From Nocardiopsis alborubida (lineage in GTDB: Bacteria; Actinomycetota; Actinomycetes; Streptosporangiales; Streptosporangiaceae): 64,000 nt of DNA. The notes below the pieces were generated by a model. That model was given only the letters and a program-made list of their open reading frames with translations, was not told the DNA's origin and did not search any database. The stretch's first letter is position 1, and the number at the start of each line of letters is the position of its first letter. Of this stretch, positions 15,888 through 29,063 are shown in pieces. The stretch is from assembly GCF_012396365.1 (NCBI RefSeq), contig NZ_JAAXPG010000009.1:156776-220775 (forward strand), written 5' to 3'. Position numbers and translations under genes: made by a program.

Positions 15888-17675
15888 TCAGTTCCCGCCC
15901 TCCTCGTTCTGGGCCGACTCCACGCTCTGCTCCCCGAGCGTCACGGTGACCTCCTCCTCGGAACCGTTGCCGCCGTCGGGGACGACCCCCAGGGTCACCT
16001 CCTCGCCGGGCTGGCGGATCCGGATCTGCGCGATCAGCTCGTCCGGCGTGGACACCGGCTCACCGTCCACGGACACCACCACGTCACCGGTCTGGAGCCC
16101 GGCCTCGGCGGCCGCGCCGCCCTCGGTGACCTCCACGATCTCCGCGCCGCCGACGCGGGAGTTGGTGATGGTCGCCTCGATCGCGGGGTAGCTCGCGCTG
16201 CCGTCCTCGACCAGCTGCTCCGCGATGGGGCGGACCTGGTTGATCGGGATGGCGAAGCCCAGTCCGACCGATCCGCTGTCCTGCGAGACGCCCGCGATCG
16301 CGGTGTTGATCCCGATCACCTCGCCGTTCATGTTCACCAGCGGGCCGCCCGAGTTGCCGGGGTTGATCGCCGCGTCCGTCTGGATCGCGTTGATCACCGT
16401 GGAGGTCTGACCGGACTGCCCGGTGTTCACCGGACGGTTCAGCGCGCTGACCACACCAGTGGTCACCGTTCCCGACAGCCCCAGCGGGGAACCGATCGCG
16501 ACCACCTCGGCGCCCACGCCGACCTGCTCGGAGTCGCCGAGGGTGGCCGGGGTGAGGTCGTTGCGCCCCTCCGCCTGGATCACCGCGATGTCGGAGACCG
16601 GGTCCGCGCCCAGGACCTCGGCGCGCGCGGAGCTGCCGTCGTTGAACAGCACCTCGATCGGACCGCCCTCGGCGGCGGCCACGACGTGCGCGTTGGTGAG
16701 GATCTGGCCGTCGGAGGAGATGATCACGCCGCTGCCGCCGCCGTTGGCGGTGCGGATGGACACCACGCTCGGCAGGACCGTGTCGGCGACCTCGCCGACC
16801 TCGCCCTCGGTCGGAGTGCTCTCCTGATCCTGGTTGAGCGAGCTGATCGGCCCGCTCAGGCCGTTGGGGAACAGGTAGGCGGTGCCCAGGGCCGTCATCG
16901 GGCCCACGATGAGGCTCGTGACCAGGGCGGTGATCGCGGCGACGGTCACGATCCTGCCGGAGCCCCGCTTCTTGCCGCCGCCCTGCGGGGGCACCGCTCC
17001 GGGGAACGGAGCGCCGAACGGGGGCTGCCCGCCGCCGGGGCCGCCGGGGCCGAACGCGCCGCCGTCACCGTACGGGGGCTGCCCGTGCCCGACCGGACCG
17101 TGGGGGCCGCTCTGCCCGCCGTGCGGGGGGACGGGGCCGCCCTGGTGCGCGGAGAACTGCTCGTGCTGGCCGCCGGCTGCGCCGTAGCCGCCTCCGGGCG
17201 GCGGGAAGGTGTAGGAGGCGCGCTCCGGGTCGTTGGGCCCGGTGGCCCACCTCGGCGGCTGCCCGGGCGGGGAGAAGGTCGGCCCCGCCCCCGCGGGGCC
17301 GGTCTCCGGACGCCCGTGCTGCTCGGGTCCGGGGTGGCCGCCGCTCTGCCCGGCCCCCGCGTACCCGCCCTGCTGGAACGACCCGCCCTGCTGGAACGGG
17401 AAGCCCTCACCGGTCTGCCCGGCCGCGGGGTACCCGCCGCTCTGCTCGGGGCCCGGGTACCCGCCGCCGGTCCGCTCGTCCTGTCCGGCGGGGACACCCC
17501 CGTGCTCCCCGCCGGACGTGCCACGGACGTCGGTCCCGTCATCTGCGGAGGACCCCCCCTCGTGCGGGCCGGAGGGCCCCGCCTGGTCGGCGGGCTCGGC
17601 GGGACGGTGCTCGGGAAGCCCGTTCCCGGCCGCCGCACCTGGCTCGGTACCTGCACTCGGTTCGTTGGGGTTCAA
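15888..17675 (-). CDS. HtrA/DegP-type trypsin-like serine protease with PDZ domain
   Basis: 595 residues. Residues 1-235 are a low-complexity Gly/Pro/Gln cytoplasmic region with repeats such as GGYPGPEQSGG. One membrane helix follows (about 245-272, VAAITALVTSLIVGPMTALG). The protease domain then has the full triad: H330 in LTNAHVVA, D362 in DPVSDIAVI, S442 in NPGNSGGPL. A PDZ domain (about 495-575) contains AGLQTGDVVVSVDGEPV. It should sit in the membrane with the catalytic part outside, handling misfolded envelope proteins, like mycobacterial HtrA/PepD. The start is TTG at 17675 with CGGAGGATG before it; the nearby ATG leads straight into a stop. Divergent from a NarL-type regulator. Confidence 0.93.
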   Translation of the reverse strand: MNPNEPSAGTEPGAAAGNGLPEHRPAEPADQAGPSGPHEGGSSADDGTDVRGTSGGEHGGVPAGQDERTGGGYPGPEQSGGYPAAGQTGEGFPFQQGGSFQQGGYAGAGQSGGHPGPEQHGRPETGPAGAGPTFSPPGQPPRWATGPNDPERASYTFPPPGGGYGAAGGQHEQFSAHQGGPVPPHGGQSGPHGPVGHGQPPYGDGGAFGPGGPGGGQPPFGAPFPGAVPPQGGGKKRGSGRIVTVAAITALVTSLIVGPMTALGTAYLFPNGLSGPISSLNQDQESTPTEGEVGEVADTVLPSVVSIRTANGGGSGVIISSDGQILTNAHVVAAAEGGPIEVLFNDGSSARAEVLGADPVSDIAVIQAEGRNDLTPATLGDSEQVGVGAEVVAIGSPLGLSGTVTTGVVSALNRPVNTGQSGQTSTVINAIQTDAAINPGNSGGPLVNMNGEVIGINTAIAGVSQDSGSVGLGFAIPINQVRPIAEQLVEDGSASYPAIEATITNSRVGGAEIVEVTEGGAAAEAGLQTGDVVVSVDGEPVSTPDELIAQIRIRQPGEEVTLGVVPDGGNGSEEEVTVTLGEQSVESAQNEEGGN

Positions 17676-18013
17676 CTCATCCTCCGACTGGCGGGACGAT
17701 GTTCAGTGACGTGTTCCATCATGCGGCGCATGGGTTAGAACAGGGTGAGAGCGCGATATACCGGGGTTTCGAGTCCTTCCGCCCCTGCCGTGCCCTCGTC
17801 CGGTCCGCGTCGGCGGCACCGGGGCCCGGCGCCGCCGGACCAGGCCGTCCATGGCCGGCCCCGACGTCCGCGGGAGCGTCCGGACTCCCGCACCGCCGCG
17901 CCCCGGCACGTCGCCCGCTACCCCGGTGCGCTTCCCGTAGGCGCCGTATGCACCACAATGCCCGAAACGATATCGTGCCGAAGTCAAAGCGAGACACCGG
18001 AGAAGAGCCGACC
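17676..18013. promoter_or_regulatory. divergent intergenic region between the protease and response regulator
   Basis: 338 bp with no gene. It must carry promoters in both directions. The only clear dyad is the 10-bp palindrome ACGATATCGT at 17967-17976, about 38 bp before the regulator start; it could be an operator. On the minus strand a TATATC hexamer near 17756-17761 could be a -10 for the protease. None of these is proven. Confidence 0.4.
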
Positions 18014-18619
18014 TTGATCAAGATCGTGCTGGCCGATGACGAACACCTCGTGCGGGGGGCCATCGCCGCCCTCCTCGGCCTGGAGGACGACCTGGAGGTC
18101 GTCGCCGAGGTCGGCCGGGGCGACGAGGTGGTCGACGCCGTCCTCCGGCACGGTGCCGCGATCGCCGTCCTGGACATCGAGATGCCCGGCGCCACCGGAC
18201 TGGAGGTGGCCGCGCGGCTCCGGGTGGACGCCCCCGACTGCGGCGTCGTCATCCTCACCAGCTTCGGCCGTCCCGGATACCTGCGCCGTGCCCTGTCCTC
18301 CGGCGCGCGCGGCTTCCTGGCCAAGGACGCCCCCGTCGACCAGCTCGCGGGCGCCATCCGCCGTGTCCACGGGGGCGGGCGCTACATCGACACCGACCTC
18401 GCCGCCGCCGCGATGGTCGGCGGCGAGAGCCCGCTCACCGACCGCGAGACCGAGGTGCTGCGCGCCGCCTCCGACGGCGCCACCGTCGCCAGGATCGCCG
18501 CCGCCCTCCACCTGACCGAGGGCACCGTGCGCAACTACCTCTCCAACGCCATCGGCAAGACCGGCGCCGACAACCGCATGTCCGCCATCCGCACCGCCCA
18601 GGACATGGGCTGGCTCTGA
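18014..18619 (+). CDS. NarL/LuxR-family response regulator (orphan)
   Basis: 201 residues from TTG 18014, the codon where the receiver fold must begin (IKIVLADDEH). Receiver: D8, D9, phospho-acceptor D54 in AVLDIEMPG, Thr in ILTSF, Lys in GFLAKDAP. The LuxR-type helix-turn-helix follows: SPLTDRETEVLRAASDGATV, then LTEGTVRNYLSNAIGKTGA. The architecture is DesR-like. No histidine kinase is adjacent, although family members usually have one, so its partner is elsewhere. An in-frame ATG at 17948 would add 22 residues with no receiver character. Confidence 0.9.
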   Translation: MIKIVLADDEHLVRGAIAALLGLEDDLEVVAEVGRGDEVVDAVLRHGAAIAVLDIEMPGATGLEVAARLRVDAPDCGVVILTSFGRPGYLRRALSSGARGFLAKDAPVDQLAGAIRRVHGGGRYIDTDLAAAAMVGGESPLTDRETEVLRAASDGATVARIAAALHLTEGTVRNYLSNAIGKTGADNRMSAIRTAQDMGWL

Positions 18620-18718
18620 CCGGTCCCGCGGAACCGGAACGCTCCCGCGGGCGCCACCCGGGGCGGGCACTCCCGCGCGGTGACCGAAAAGGGCCGACGG
18701 CCCCGGCGCCGCACGCGT

Positions 18719-18773
18719 GATCTTGTACTTATAGCGAGGTTCGAGCGTCCAACCTCGCTATAAGTACAAGATC
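18719..18773. repeat. palindromic repeat, copy 1 (23-bp perfect arms)
   Basis: Left arm 18719-18741 and right arm 18751-18773 are exact reverse complements around the 9-base loop CGAGCGTCC. The outer 17 bases, GATCTTGTACTTATAGC, recur in copy 2 at 26520. It sits in the gap between two convergent genes (ends at 18619 and 18821), so it may act as a two-way terminator, or be a small REP- or MITE-like element. It is much more AT-rich than its surroundings. Confidence 0.9.
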
Positions 18774-18820
18774 ATCCCAGGTCAGGAACCGTGCGTCACA
18801 GCGGTGACGTTTTCGGCCCC

Positions 18821-21028
18821 CTAGAGGAAGCGCAGCACCAGCATCGCGGTGTCGTCGCTGCGCCCGCCCGGGGCGTACTCCTCCAGTTCCCGGTCGATGC
18901 GGCTGATCACCGCCTGGGCGGTCAGCCCGGCGCAGCCGGAGAAGATCTCCGTCAGCCCCTCGTCGCCGAGCATGTCCGTGTTGCTGCGCCGCTCGGTCAC
19001 GCCGTCGGTCACCGCCAGCACCACCTCACCGGGGCGGATGTCCACGTTCTCGGTCGTGAACCCCACGTCCTCGAACGCGCCCAGCAGCGGCTGCGAGGCC
19101 CCGAACGACTTCACCTCGCCCTTCTGGTTCAGCCGCATCGGCAACGGGTGCCCGGCGGAGACCATCCGCAGCCGCATCCCGCCCCCGCCGTCCGTGGCCG
19201 GGGTCATCTCCCCGTACAGCATCGTCAGGAACCGGGTCGAGGTGTTCTCGTCCAGGATCGCCATGTTCAGCCGCTGCATGATGTGCGAGGGAGTGAACCC
19301 CTCCTTGGCCAGCGCCCGAAGCGTGTGCCGTGCCAGGCCGGTCACGGCCGCCGCCTCCGGGCCCGTCCCGCACACGTCGCCGATCGCGAAGCACCACCGC
19401 CCGCTCGCCGCGAACACGTCGTAGAAGTCCCCGCCCACCACGTTGCGCTCGTCGGCCGGACGGTAGAACACCGCGTGGTCCACGTTCGGGATCACCGGCT
19501 CCTTCTCCTTGGCCGGCAGGAGGCTGCGCTGGAGGGCGTCGCTCATCGCGGCCTGCTTCTCGTGCAGCCGCGCGTTCTCCATCGCCGACGCCACCCGGCT
19601 GCTCAGGTCGTCGGCCACGTCCACCTCCTCGCGGGTGAAGTCGTCCGACCCGCTCTTGCCGACCGTCATCCGCCCCAGCGCGCGCCCGTGCGCCACCAGC
19701 GGGATGCAGATCGCCGGACCGCTCGCCAGTTCCCGGACGAGCTGCTCGTCCAGCCCCTCCTTGGCCAGCTCGGCCGGGGACCACAGCGGCTGCGGCTCCC
19801 TCTGCTCGTGCGGCGGCAGCCCGGTCAGCAGCGCACGCAGGATGTCGTTGTAGTTCTCGTCGCTGTGCACCACGTGCGTCAGCTGCGAGACGCCCATCTC
19901 GTTGATCGTCTCGATGGCGCACCACCGGCCCAGCCGGGAGGTGATCAGCTGCGCCGCCAGCGCGCCCGTCATCCGCTCGTCCAGGGTGCCCGCGAGCAGG
20001 TCGCTGGCCTCGGCCAGGAAGCTCAGCGAGGCCCGCCTGCTCAGCTCCACCTCGGCCAGCCGGGCCCGCTCCACCGGCAGCGCGATCAGGTCCGCGCCCT
20101 CCTGGAGCCGCTTGGCCGCCGACGCCCCGAAGTGCCGGGCCCGACGGGAGGCCACCCCCAGCAGGCCGACCACCCGCCCGTCCACGATGAGCGGAGCCGT
20201 CACCAGAGAGCGCATCCCCGCGCGCGACAGGCGCCCCCGGCTGGTACGGGCGATCATCAGGTCGTCGTTGATCACCGCGCCCGGCTCCGGCGCGGAGGAC
20301 GGGAAGATCTCCTCCGTGCGCACGCGCAGCGGCCGCCACGGGGCGCCGCCCGAGGTCAGACCGACCGCGGCGCGCACCTCCCACATGGTCTCGTCGGACG
20401 TGGCCAGCGTGATGTAGGCCGCGTCCGCGCCCAGAGCCGTGGTCGAGTACTCCACGGTGCGCTCCAGCAGCTGCGGCAGGGACAGCCGCGAGCCCAGGGC
20501 GGAGTCCAGCGCCGACCACGGGGCGGGGCGCCCGGGGCGGGAGGGGCTCCTGCGCACCGGCGGGGACTCCAGGGAGGCGCGCTCCCCCGAGCCGTCCTCG
20601 ATCCGGAACCACACGGCCTTGTCGTTGCGCCCGTAGCTCACACCCCAGCTCGACGCGATGGCCGACGCCAGGGCCAGCCCCAGGCCGCCGGTGCGCCCGT
20701 TCTCCCGGGACCGTGAGGTGTCCACCGACAGGGGCCCGGCCTGCGGGACCGCGCGCTCGGGCACGGCGTCGGTGACCATCACCTCGGTCGCCCCCTCCGT
20801 CCGGCGCACGGTCACGTCCAGGGACGAGCGCGCGTGGATGACGGCGTTGGTGACCAGTTCGCTCACCAGCAGGATCACGTCGTCGGAGGGGTCGGTCATA
20901 CCCCAGGACAGGAGGGTGTCGTGAACGAACTCGCGGGCCGCCGCCGCGGTCTCCGGGGCGGGAGGGAACTCTCGTCGAGCGACCTTCAACGCGTCGTGTG
21001 CTGGCAAGCCGTCGGTGTCCTTCGTCAC
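18821..21028 (-). CDS. HATPase-GAF-GAF-PP2C (SpoIIE/RsbU-type) phosphatase
   Basis: 735 residues from GTG 21028. Domains: an RsbW-like HATPase at about 20-150 with LVSELVTNAVIHA (N-box) and GGLGLALASAIA; two GAF-like regions (about 185-325 and 335-490); and a SpoIIE-type PP2C phosphatase (about 515-735) with GGDFYDVFAASGRW, AIGDVCGTGPEAA, LAVTDGVTER and a final GGRSDDTAMLVL, supplying the metal-binding Asp residues. Such proteins switch sigma factors by phosphorylating and dephosphorylating STAS antagonists. Here kinase-like and phosphatase domains are in one chain. It is divergent from the poly-HAMP kinase. Candidate targets are the STAS proteins at 28716 and 49896; that link is inference. 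Confidence 0.9.
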   Translation of the reverse strand: MTKDTDGLPAHDALKVARREFPPAPETAAAAREFVHDTLLSWGMTDPSDDVILLVSELVTNAVIHARSSLDVTVRRTEGATEVMVTDAVPERAVPQAGPLSVDTSRSRENGRTGGLGLALASAIASSWGVSYGRNDKAVWFRIEDGSGERASLESPPVRRSPSRPGRPAPWSALDSALGSRLSLPQLLERTVEYSTTALGADAAYITLATSDETMWEVRAAVGLTSGGAPWRPLRVRTEEIFPSSAPEPGAVINDDLMIARTSRGRLSRAGMRSLVTAPLIVDGRVVGLLGVASRRARHFGASAAKRLQEGADLIALPVERARLAEVELSRRASLSFLAEASDLLAGTLDERMTGALAAQLITSRLGRWCAIETINEMGVSQLTHVVHSDENYNDILRALLTGLPPHEQREPQPLWSPAELAKEGLDEQLVRELASGPAICIPLVAHGRALGRMTVGKSGSDDFTREEVDVADDLSSRVASAMENARLHEKQAAMSDALQRSLLPAKEKEPVIPNVDHAVFYRPADERNVVGGDFYDVFAASGRWCFAIGDVCGTGPEAAAVTGLARHTLRALAKEGFTPSHIMQRLNMAILDENTSTRFLTMLYGEMTPATDGGGGMRLRMVSAGHPLPMRLNQKGEVKSFGASQPLLGAFEDVGFTTENVDIRPGEVVLAVTDGVTERRSNTDMLGDEGLTEIFSGCAGLTAQAVISRIDRELEEYAPGGRSDDTAMLVLRFL

Positions 21029-21420
21029 TGGGTGCGTGCGCGGGGGGTGGTGTCACTGCCACGATACGCGTGCCGCGGTGGCCGGCGCCGCGCGAACCGT
21101 CATTCCCCTCCCGGCGGGGCCGCCCGCGCGGGGCCGCGCCGCCCCGCCCACCCCGGACGCGGCGGCGGGGGGACAACATCGCCAAGCGTCCTGTGCGGGA
21201 CGGCTCGGCCGGTTAGTGTAAGTCGACACATGCGCTTCTTTCGGGTGGTACTTCCCGCCGGTAGCGTGACGGGGTGTCACCAGGGGGTCGACGCGGCGGA
21301 CACCGCGCGGACCCCCCTGTCCCGTGCGCGCTCCGCGGGCCGGTCCGCCCGCGGGCGGACCGGCCCACGGGGGCCGGGACGGGAAGCCGAGGTGGCGGAG
21401 CAGGCTGAGGAGGGGGTTCG
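21029..21420. promoter_or_regulatory. divergent promoter region of the phosphatase and poly-HAMP kinase
   Basis: 392 bp with no gene I can support. The dyad GTGT-AAGTCG-ACAC near 21217-21230 lies in a locally AT-richer patch and is a possible regulatory site. The kinase start is preceded by GAGGAGG. Nothing else stands out. Confidence 0.35.
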
Positions 21421-25836
<4,416 letters not shown>

Positions 25837-25842
25837 CCCGAC

Positions 25843-26481
25843 GTGACCCAGAAGGCCAACATCCTTCTCGTCGACGACCGCGACGAGAACCTGATCGCGC
25901 TGGAGGCCGCACTCACCTCACTCGACCAGAACCTGGTCAGGGCCAACTCCGGTGAGGAGGCGCTCAAGCACCTTCTGGGCACCGATTTCGCGGTCATCCT
26001 GCTCGACGTGGTCATGCCGGGGATGGACGGCTTCGAGACCGCCGCGCACATCAAGCAGCGCGAGAAGACCAAGGACGTGCCGATCATCTTCCTGACCGCC
26101 CAGGAGGTCGACCGGCACCAGGTCTTCCGCGGCTACGCCTCGCGCGCGGTGGACTTCCTGCTCAAGCCGTTCGACCCCTGGGTGCTGCGCTCCAAGGTCG
26201 AGGTGTTCGTGGAGCTGCACCAGCTCAAGGCGCAGATGCGCGAGCAGGCCCGCGCCCTCCAGCGCGACCTGGGCCAGGAGACGGGAGAGCCCGGCAAGGT
26301 CCTGGCCGAGCAGCTGGCGCAGCGCTCCCACCAGGTGCAGACCGACCTCGCCCAGCTGCGCGAGCACATCGTGACCAACTACCAGGACGTGGACCAGAGC
26401 CTGGTGGACGGCGTGCGCCGGGTGGACAGCGCGGTCTCGCGCCTGTCCACCCTGGTGGACACCCTCCACGGCCCCGAGTGA
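25843..26481 (+). CDS. stand-alone receiver protein with coiled-coil tail
   Basis: 212 residues from GTG, six bases after the kinase stop. Receiver at 5-125: D11, D12, phospho-acceptor D55 in VILLDVVMPGMDG, Thr in FLTAQ, Lys in DFLLKPFDPW. After it, residues about 130-212 are helical and charged (QLKAQMREQARALQRDLGQE) with a coiled-coil look and no DNA-binding or enzymatic domain. It therefore probably acts by protein contact. Operon position makes it the likely phosphate acceptor or phosphorelay partner of the poly-HAMP kinase. Confidence 0.88.
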   Translation: MTQKANILLVDDRDENLIALEAALTSLDQNLVRANSGEEALKHLLGTDFAVILLDVVMPGMDGFETAAHIKQREKTKDVPIIFLTAQEVDRHQVFRGYASRAVDFLLKPFDPWVLRSKVEVFVELHQLKAQMREQARALQRDLGQETGEPGKVLAEQLAQRSHQVQTDLAQLREHIVTNYQDVDQSLVDGVRRVDSAVSRLSTLVDTLHGPE

Positions 26482-26519
26482 GAGGCCGCGTACCGGTCGC
26501 GAGGGTTCTGAACTGCGAT

Positions 26520-26574
26520 GATCTTGTACTTATAGCCGGTGTCGGCGCTCGATCCCCGCTATGAGCACAAGATC
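26520..26574. repeat. palindromic repeat, copy 2
   Basis: Left arm GATCTTGTACTTATAGC (26520-26536) is identical to the outer arm of copy 1; right arm GCTATGAGCACAAGATC (26558-26574) pairs with it except at two positions. The centre differs from copy 1. Again it lies between convergent genes, and its right edge overlaps the stop codon of the minus-strand PAS/GAF gene (26573-26575). Confidence 0.88.
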
Positions 26575-27745
26575 ACGGTGAGCAGGGCCGGGGCGGCAGC
26601 GCCAGACCGATGTGCTCGCCGATCTCCTCGATCAGGCCCAGGTCGGCCAGGCGGAAGCTGCCCCGGTTGCTGCGGCGGATCAGGGTGAGCGCACCGCGCA
26701 CGCCCCGGCTGCCGCGCAGGGGGACCGACAGCAAAGAGCCCGCGCCCAGCATCGACAGCAGCGGCGCGCCGGACGGGGCGTGACCCAGCACGGCCTCGTC
26801 CTCGATCAGCGGGAACAGCAGGGACTGGCCCCGTTCCAGCACCTCGCCCGGAATGTCCGAGTCGCCGGGCGCGGCCGAGGCCACCGCCTCCCTCTGCGCC
26901 GGGAGCGCGTCGGCCGGACCCGCGACCACGGCGCGGCGGGGCGCGTCGGAGGAGATGGGCAGGTCGCACACGTCCACGACCACCCAGTCGGCGTAGGAGT
27001 CGGCCAGCAGGTCGGCGGCGTCGGCCAGCGCGAGGGGCTTCCCGGCCCCGCCGGGCCCGGCCGAGCGCAGCAGCAGCCGCGTCATCCGGGTCAGCACGTC
27101 CAGCCTGCGCGCGGCCAGCACCACCACCTGGTCCTCCACCTCCGTCTCCAGCGGGGCGGGGCCCTCCTCCTCGACGCCGTTCATCGGCGGCGACATCGCC
27201 ACCAGCACCAGCGGGTTGGGCTCGGTGGGCAGCTCCAGGCGCGTCAGGGTCAGGTGCACGTCCTCGGCCCAGCCGCGCTGGGCCAGCCGGGACTCCAGCG
27301 CGGCGTCGCCGTCGCCGCGCAGCACCGCGGCCAGCCAGGACTGCATGGCCGCGCGCTTGCGCAGGTCGACGAAGTGGGCGAAGGGCTTGCCGGTGAGGTA
27401 GCCCGGCGCGCTGCCCAGCCGCGCGGCCCCGGAGTTGTTGATGCGCCGGATGTAGCCCTCGTGGTCCAGCAGCACGGTGGGGACGCTCAGCTCCTGGAAC
27501 ATCGCGCGCAGCAGGGCCCGGTCGCCGTCGTCGCCCTGGCGGCGCGGCTCGGGCTGGGCGTGGGCCCGGGCCAGCTCGGCCCCCGCGTCGCCCAGCAGGC
27601 GTTCGGCGTATTCCAGCTCGGCCAGGGCCGCCTCGGCGGTGCCCTGGGCGTCGTCGGGATACATGGTGTGCGTGTTGCGCAGGGCCGCGATGCGTTCACC
27701 CAGTGCGGTGATCTCACGCTGCAACCCGGCGAGGTTCTCCGACAC
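26573..27745 (-). CDS. PAS/GAF sensory protein
   Basis: 390 residues from GTG 27745 (GGGAGA upstream). It starts with a short coiled coil (LAGLQREITALGERIAALR) and an acidic linker; a PAS domain follows (about 98-200) with VLLDHEGYIRRINNSGAARL, then a GAF-like domain (about 235-385) with LLFPLIEDEAVLG and SLLSVPLRGSRGVRGALTLI. No kinase, phosphatase or DNA-binding domain is visible, so it is either an adaptor or a sensor for another protein. It is divergent from the GAF-ANTAR gene across 112 bp, and the shared position suggests shared control. The ligand is unknown. Confidence 0.8.
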   Translation of the reverse strand: MSENLAGLQREITALGERIAALRNTHTMYPDDAQGTAEAALAELEYAERLLGDAGAELARAHAQPEPRRQGDDGDRALLRAMFQELSVPTVLLDHEGYIRRINNSGAARLGSAPGYLTGKPFAHFVDLRKRAAMQSWLAAVLRGDGDAALESRLAQRGWAEDVHLTLTRLELPTEPNPLVLVAMSPPMNGVEEEGPAPLETEVEDQVVVLAARRLDVLTRMTRLLLRSAGPGGAGKPLALADAADLLADSYADWVVVDVCDLPISSDAPRRAVVAGPADALPAQREAVASAAPGDSDIPGEVLERGQSLLFPLIEDEAVLGHAPSGAPLLSMLGAGSLLSVPLRGSRGVRGALTLIRRSNRGSFRLADLGLIEEIGEHIGLALPPRPCSP

Positions 27746-27857
27746 GCTCAGGTCTCCCGTCGTGGATGGCGTCTTCCCGAAGCTAGCGGATGTCCGCTCC
27801 CACGGTCTCCCAAGGTTACGGTTAGTCCGAGCCCGGAAACGGAAGGAGGCCCCGACT

Positions 27858-28619
27858 GTGTGGATCGAACGCCTGGCCCGGGACATCGGCGCGCTGGGAC
27901 AGGCGGACAGCACCACCCTGGAACGGGCCCTGGACCAGATGAGCAGGGCCGCGGCCCTGGGCGTCCCGGGCTGCTCGGCCGCGCTCGTCGTGGTCTGGCG
28001 CGAGGTCGAGGGGGCCGACGGCTCCGTGCGGCACGTCGTCACCGACTACGGCGCCTCCCACGCCGACCTGTCCGCGGCCTTCGAGCACCAGTACACCACC
28101 GACCAGGGGCCCACCGTCGAGGCCGTCCGCGAGATGGGCCAGGTGCGGGTGGGCGACATCCTGCGCGAACCCCACCGCTGGCCCCGCTACACCAGCATGG
28201 CTGTCCAGTGCGGGGACCGCTCCTCCATCACCCTGCCCAGCCTGCTGCCCGGCGAGGGCGACGACCGGGTGATCACCTTCGGGGTGCACTCGGGCCGCGC
28301 CGACGCCTTCGAGGAGGAGGTCGTCGCCCCGCTGACCGCCCTGCTCGCCGAGCACGCCGCGGTGTCGCTGTACAGCGCCGGACGTCAGGCCGACGTGGCC
28401 AGGGAGACCGCCCACATGCGCCGGGCCATGTCCGCGCGTACGGTGATCGACCAGGCCAAGGGCATCATCATGCACGCCCGCGGCTGCGACGCCGACACCG
28501 CCTTCACCGCGCTGCGCGAGGTCGCCCAGCGCAACCGCAAACGTGTGGTGGACGTGGCCCGCGACCTCGTGGCGGAGAACACCGGCCCCCAGCCCCGGAT
28601 GCGCCCCGACCGAAGGTGA
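27858..28619 (+). CDS. GAF-ANTAR RNA-binding antitermination regulator
   Basis: 253 residues from GTG with an excellent site (GGAAGGAGG). Residues about 15-175 form a GAF domain; residues 185-245 form an ANTAR domain with RTVIDQAKGIIMHARGCDAD and AFTALREVAQRNRKRVVDVA. ANTAR proteins bind paired RNA hairpins and prevent termination. In actinobacteria the GAF-ANTAR layout is common, and some members respond to redox or small ligands. It is followed after 96 bp by the STAS gene. Its RNA targets are not obvious in this window. Confidence 0.92.
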   Translation: MWIERLARDIGALGQADSTTLERALDQMSRAAALGVPGCSAALVVVWREVEGADGSVRHVVTDYGASHADLSAAFEHQYTTDQGPTVEAVREMGQVRVGDILREPHRWPRYTSMAVQCGDRSSITLPSLLPGEGDDRVITFGVHSGRADAFEEEVVAPLTALLAEHAAVSLYSAGRQADVARETAHMRRAMSARTVIDQAKGIIMHARGCDADTAFTALREVAQRNRKRVVDVARDLVAENTGPQPRMRPDRR

Positions 28620-28715
28620 ACGGGCGGGCAACACCGGGCGATGAGTCCCGAGCGTGATCGAAAAGCGCCATGATGAGGGCTCGGGGCCGTCCCGGAACAA
28701 GAAGGAGAAGTGACC

Positions 28716-29063
28716 GTGACGTCAGACATCTCGATCCGTCGCGAGGATGGCGTCGTCGTCGTCAGCCCCGCGGGGGAGATGGACGCGGTGACCTCTCCCG
28801 CGCTGGCCGAGGTCCTCGACGGCCTCCTGGCCGCCGAGCCGCCCCGGGGGGTGGTGGTCGACCTCGCCAAGGTGTCCTTCTGCGACTCGCGCTGCATCGG
28901 CGTGCTCGTCTCCGCCTACCGGCAGGCCCGCGACCTGGGCGTGGGACTGGTGGTCGCCGAGCCCCAGCCGCAGGTCAACCGCCTGTTCGTGATAGCCGGA
29001 ATCGACCAGGTCATCCCGATCGTGGCCAGCACCGGCACCGCGGCGGAATCCCTCAGGGGCTGA
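28716..29063 (+). CDS. STAS-domain anti-sigma factor antagonist
   Basis: 115 residues. The GTG at 28716 is preferred over GTG 28710 because AAGGAG (28702-28707) is then correctly spaced. A single STAS domain has VVSPAGEMDAVTSPAL and the phosphorylation loop FCDSRCIGVLVSAYRQA, where the Ser after Asp is the expected switch residue. Such proteins bind an anti-sigma HATPase when unphosphorylated, freeing a sigma factor. The convergent neighbour, which overlaps by 11 bp, is a HATPase anti-sigma-like protein, and a PP2C phosphatase of the right type lies at 18821. No sigma factor gene is in the window. Confidence 0.9.
   Translation: MTSDISIRREDGVVVVSPAGEMDAVTSPALAEVLDGLLAAEPPRGVVVDLAKVSFCDSRCIGVLVSAYRQARDLGVGLVVAEPQPQVNRLFVIAGIDQVIPIVASTGTAAESLRG

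Noticed and set aside
17760..17800. tRNA-like TTTCGAGTCC segment
   Set aside because: No acceptor or anticodon stem can be formed around it; no tRNA gene was found anywhere in the window.
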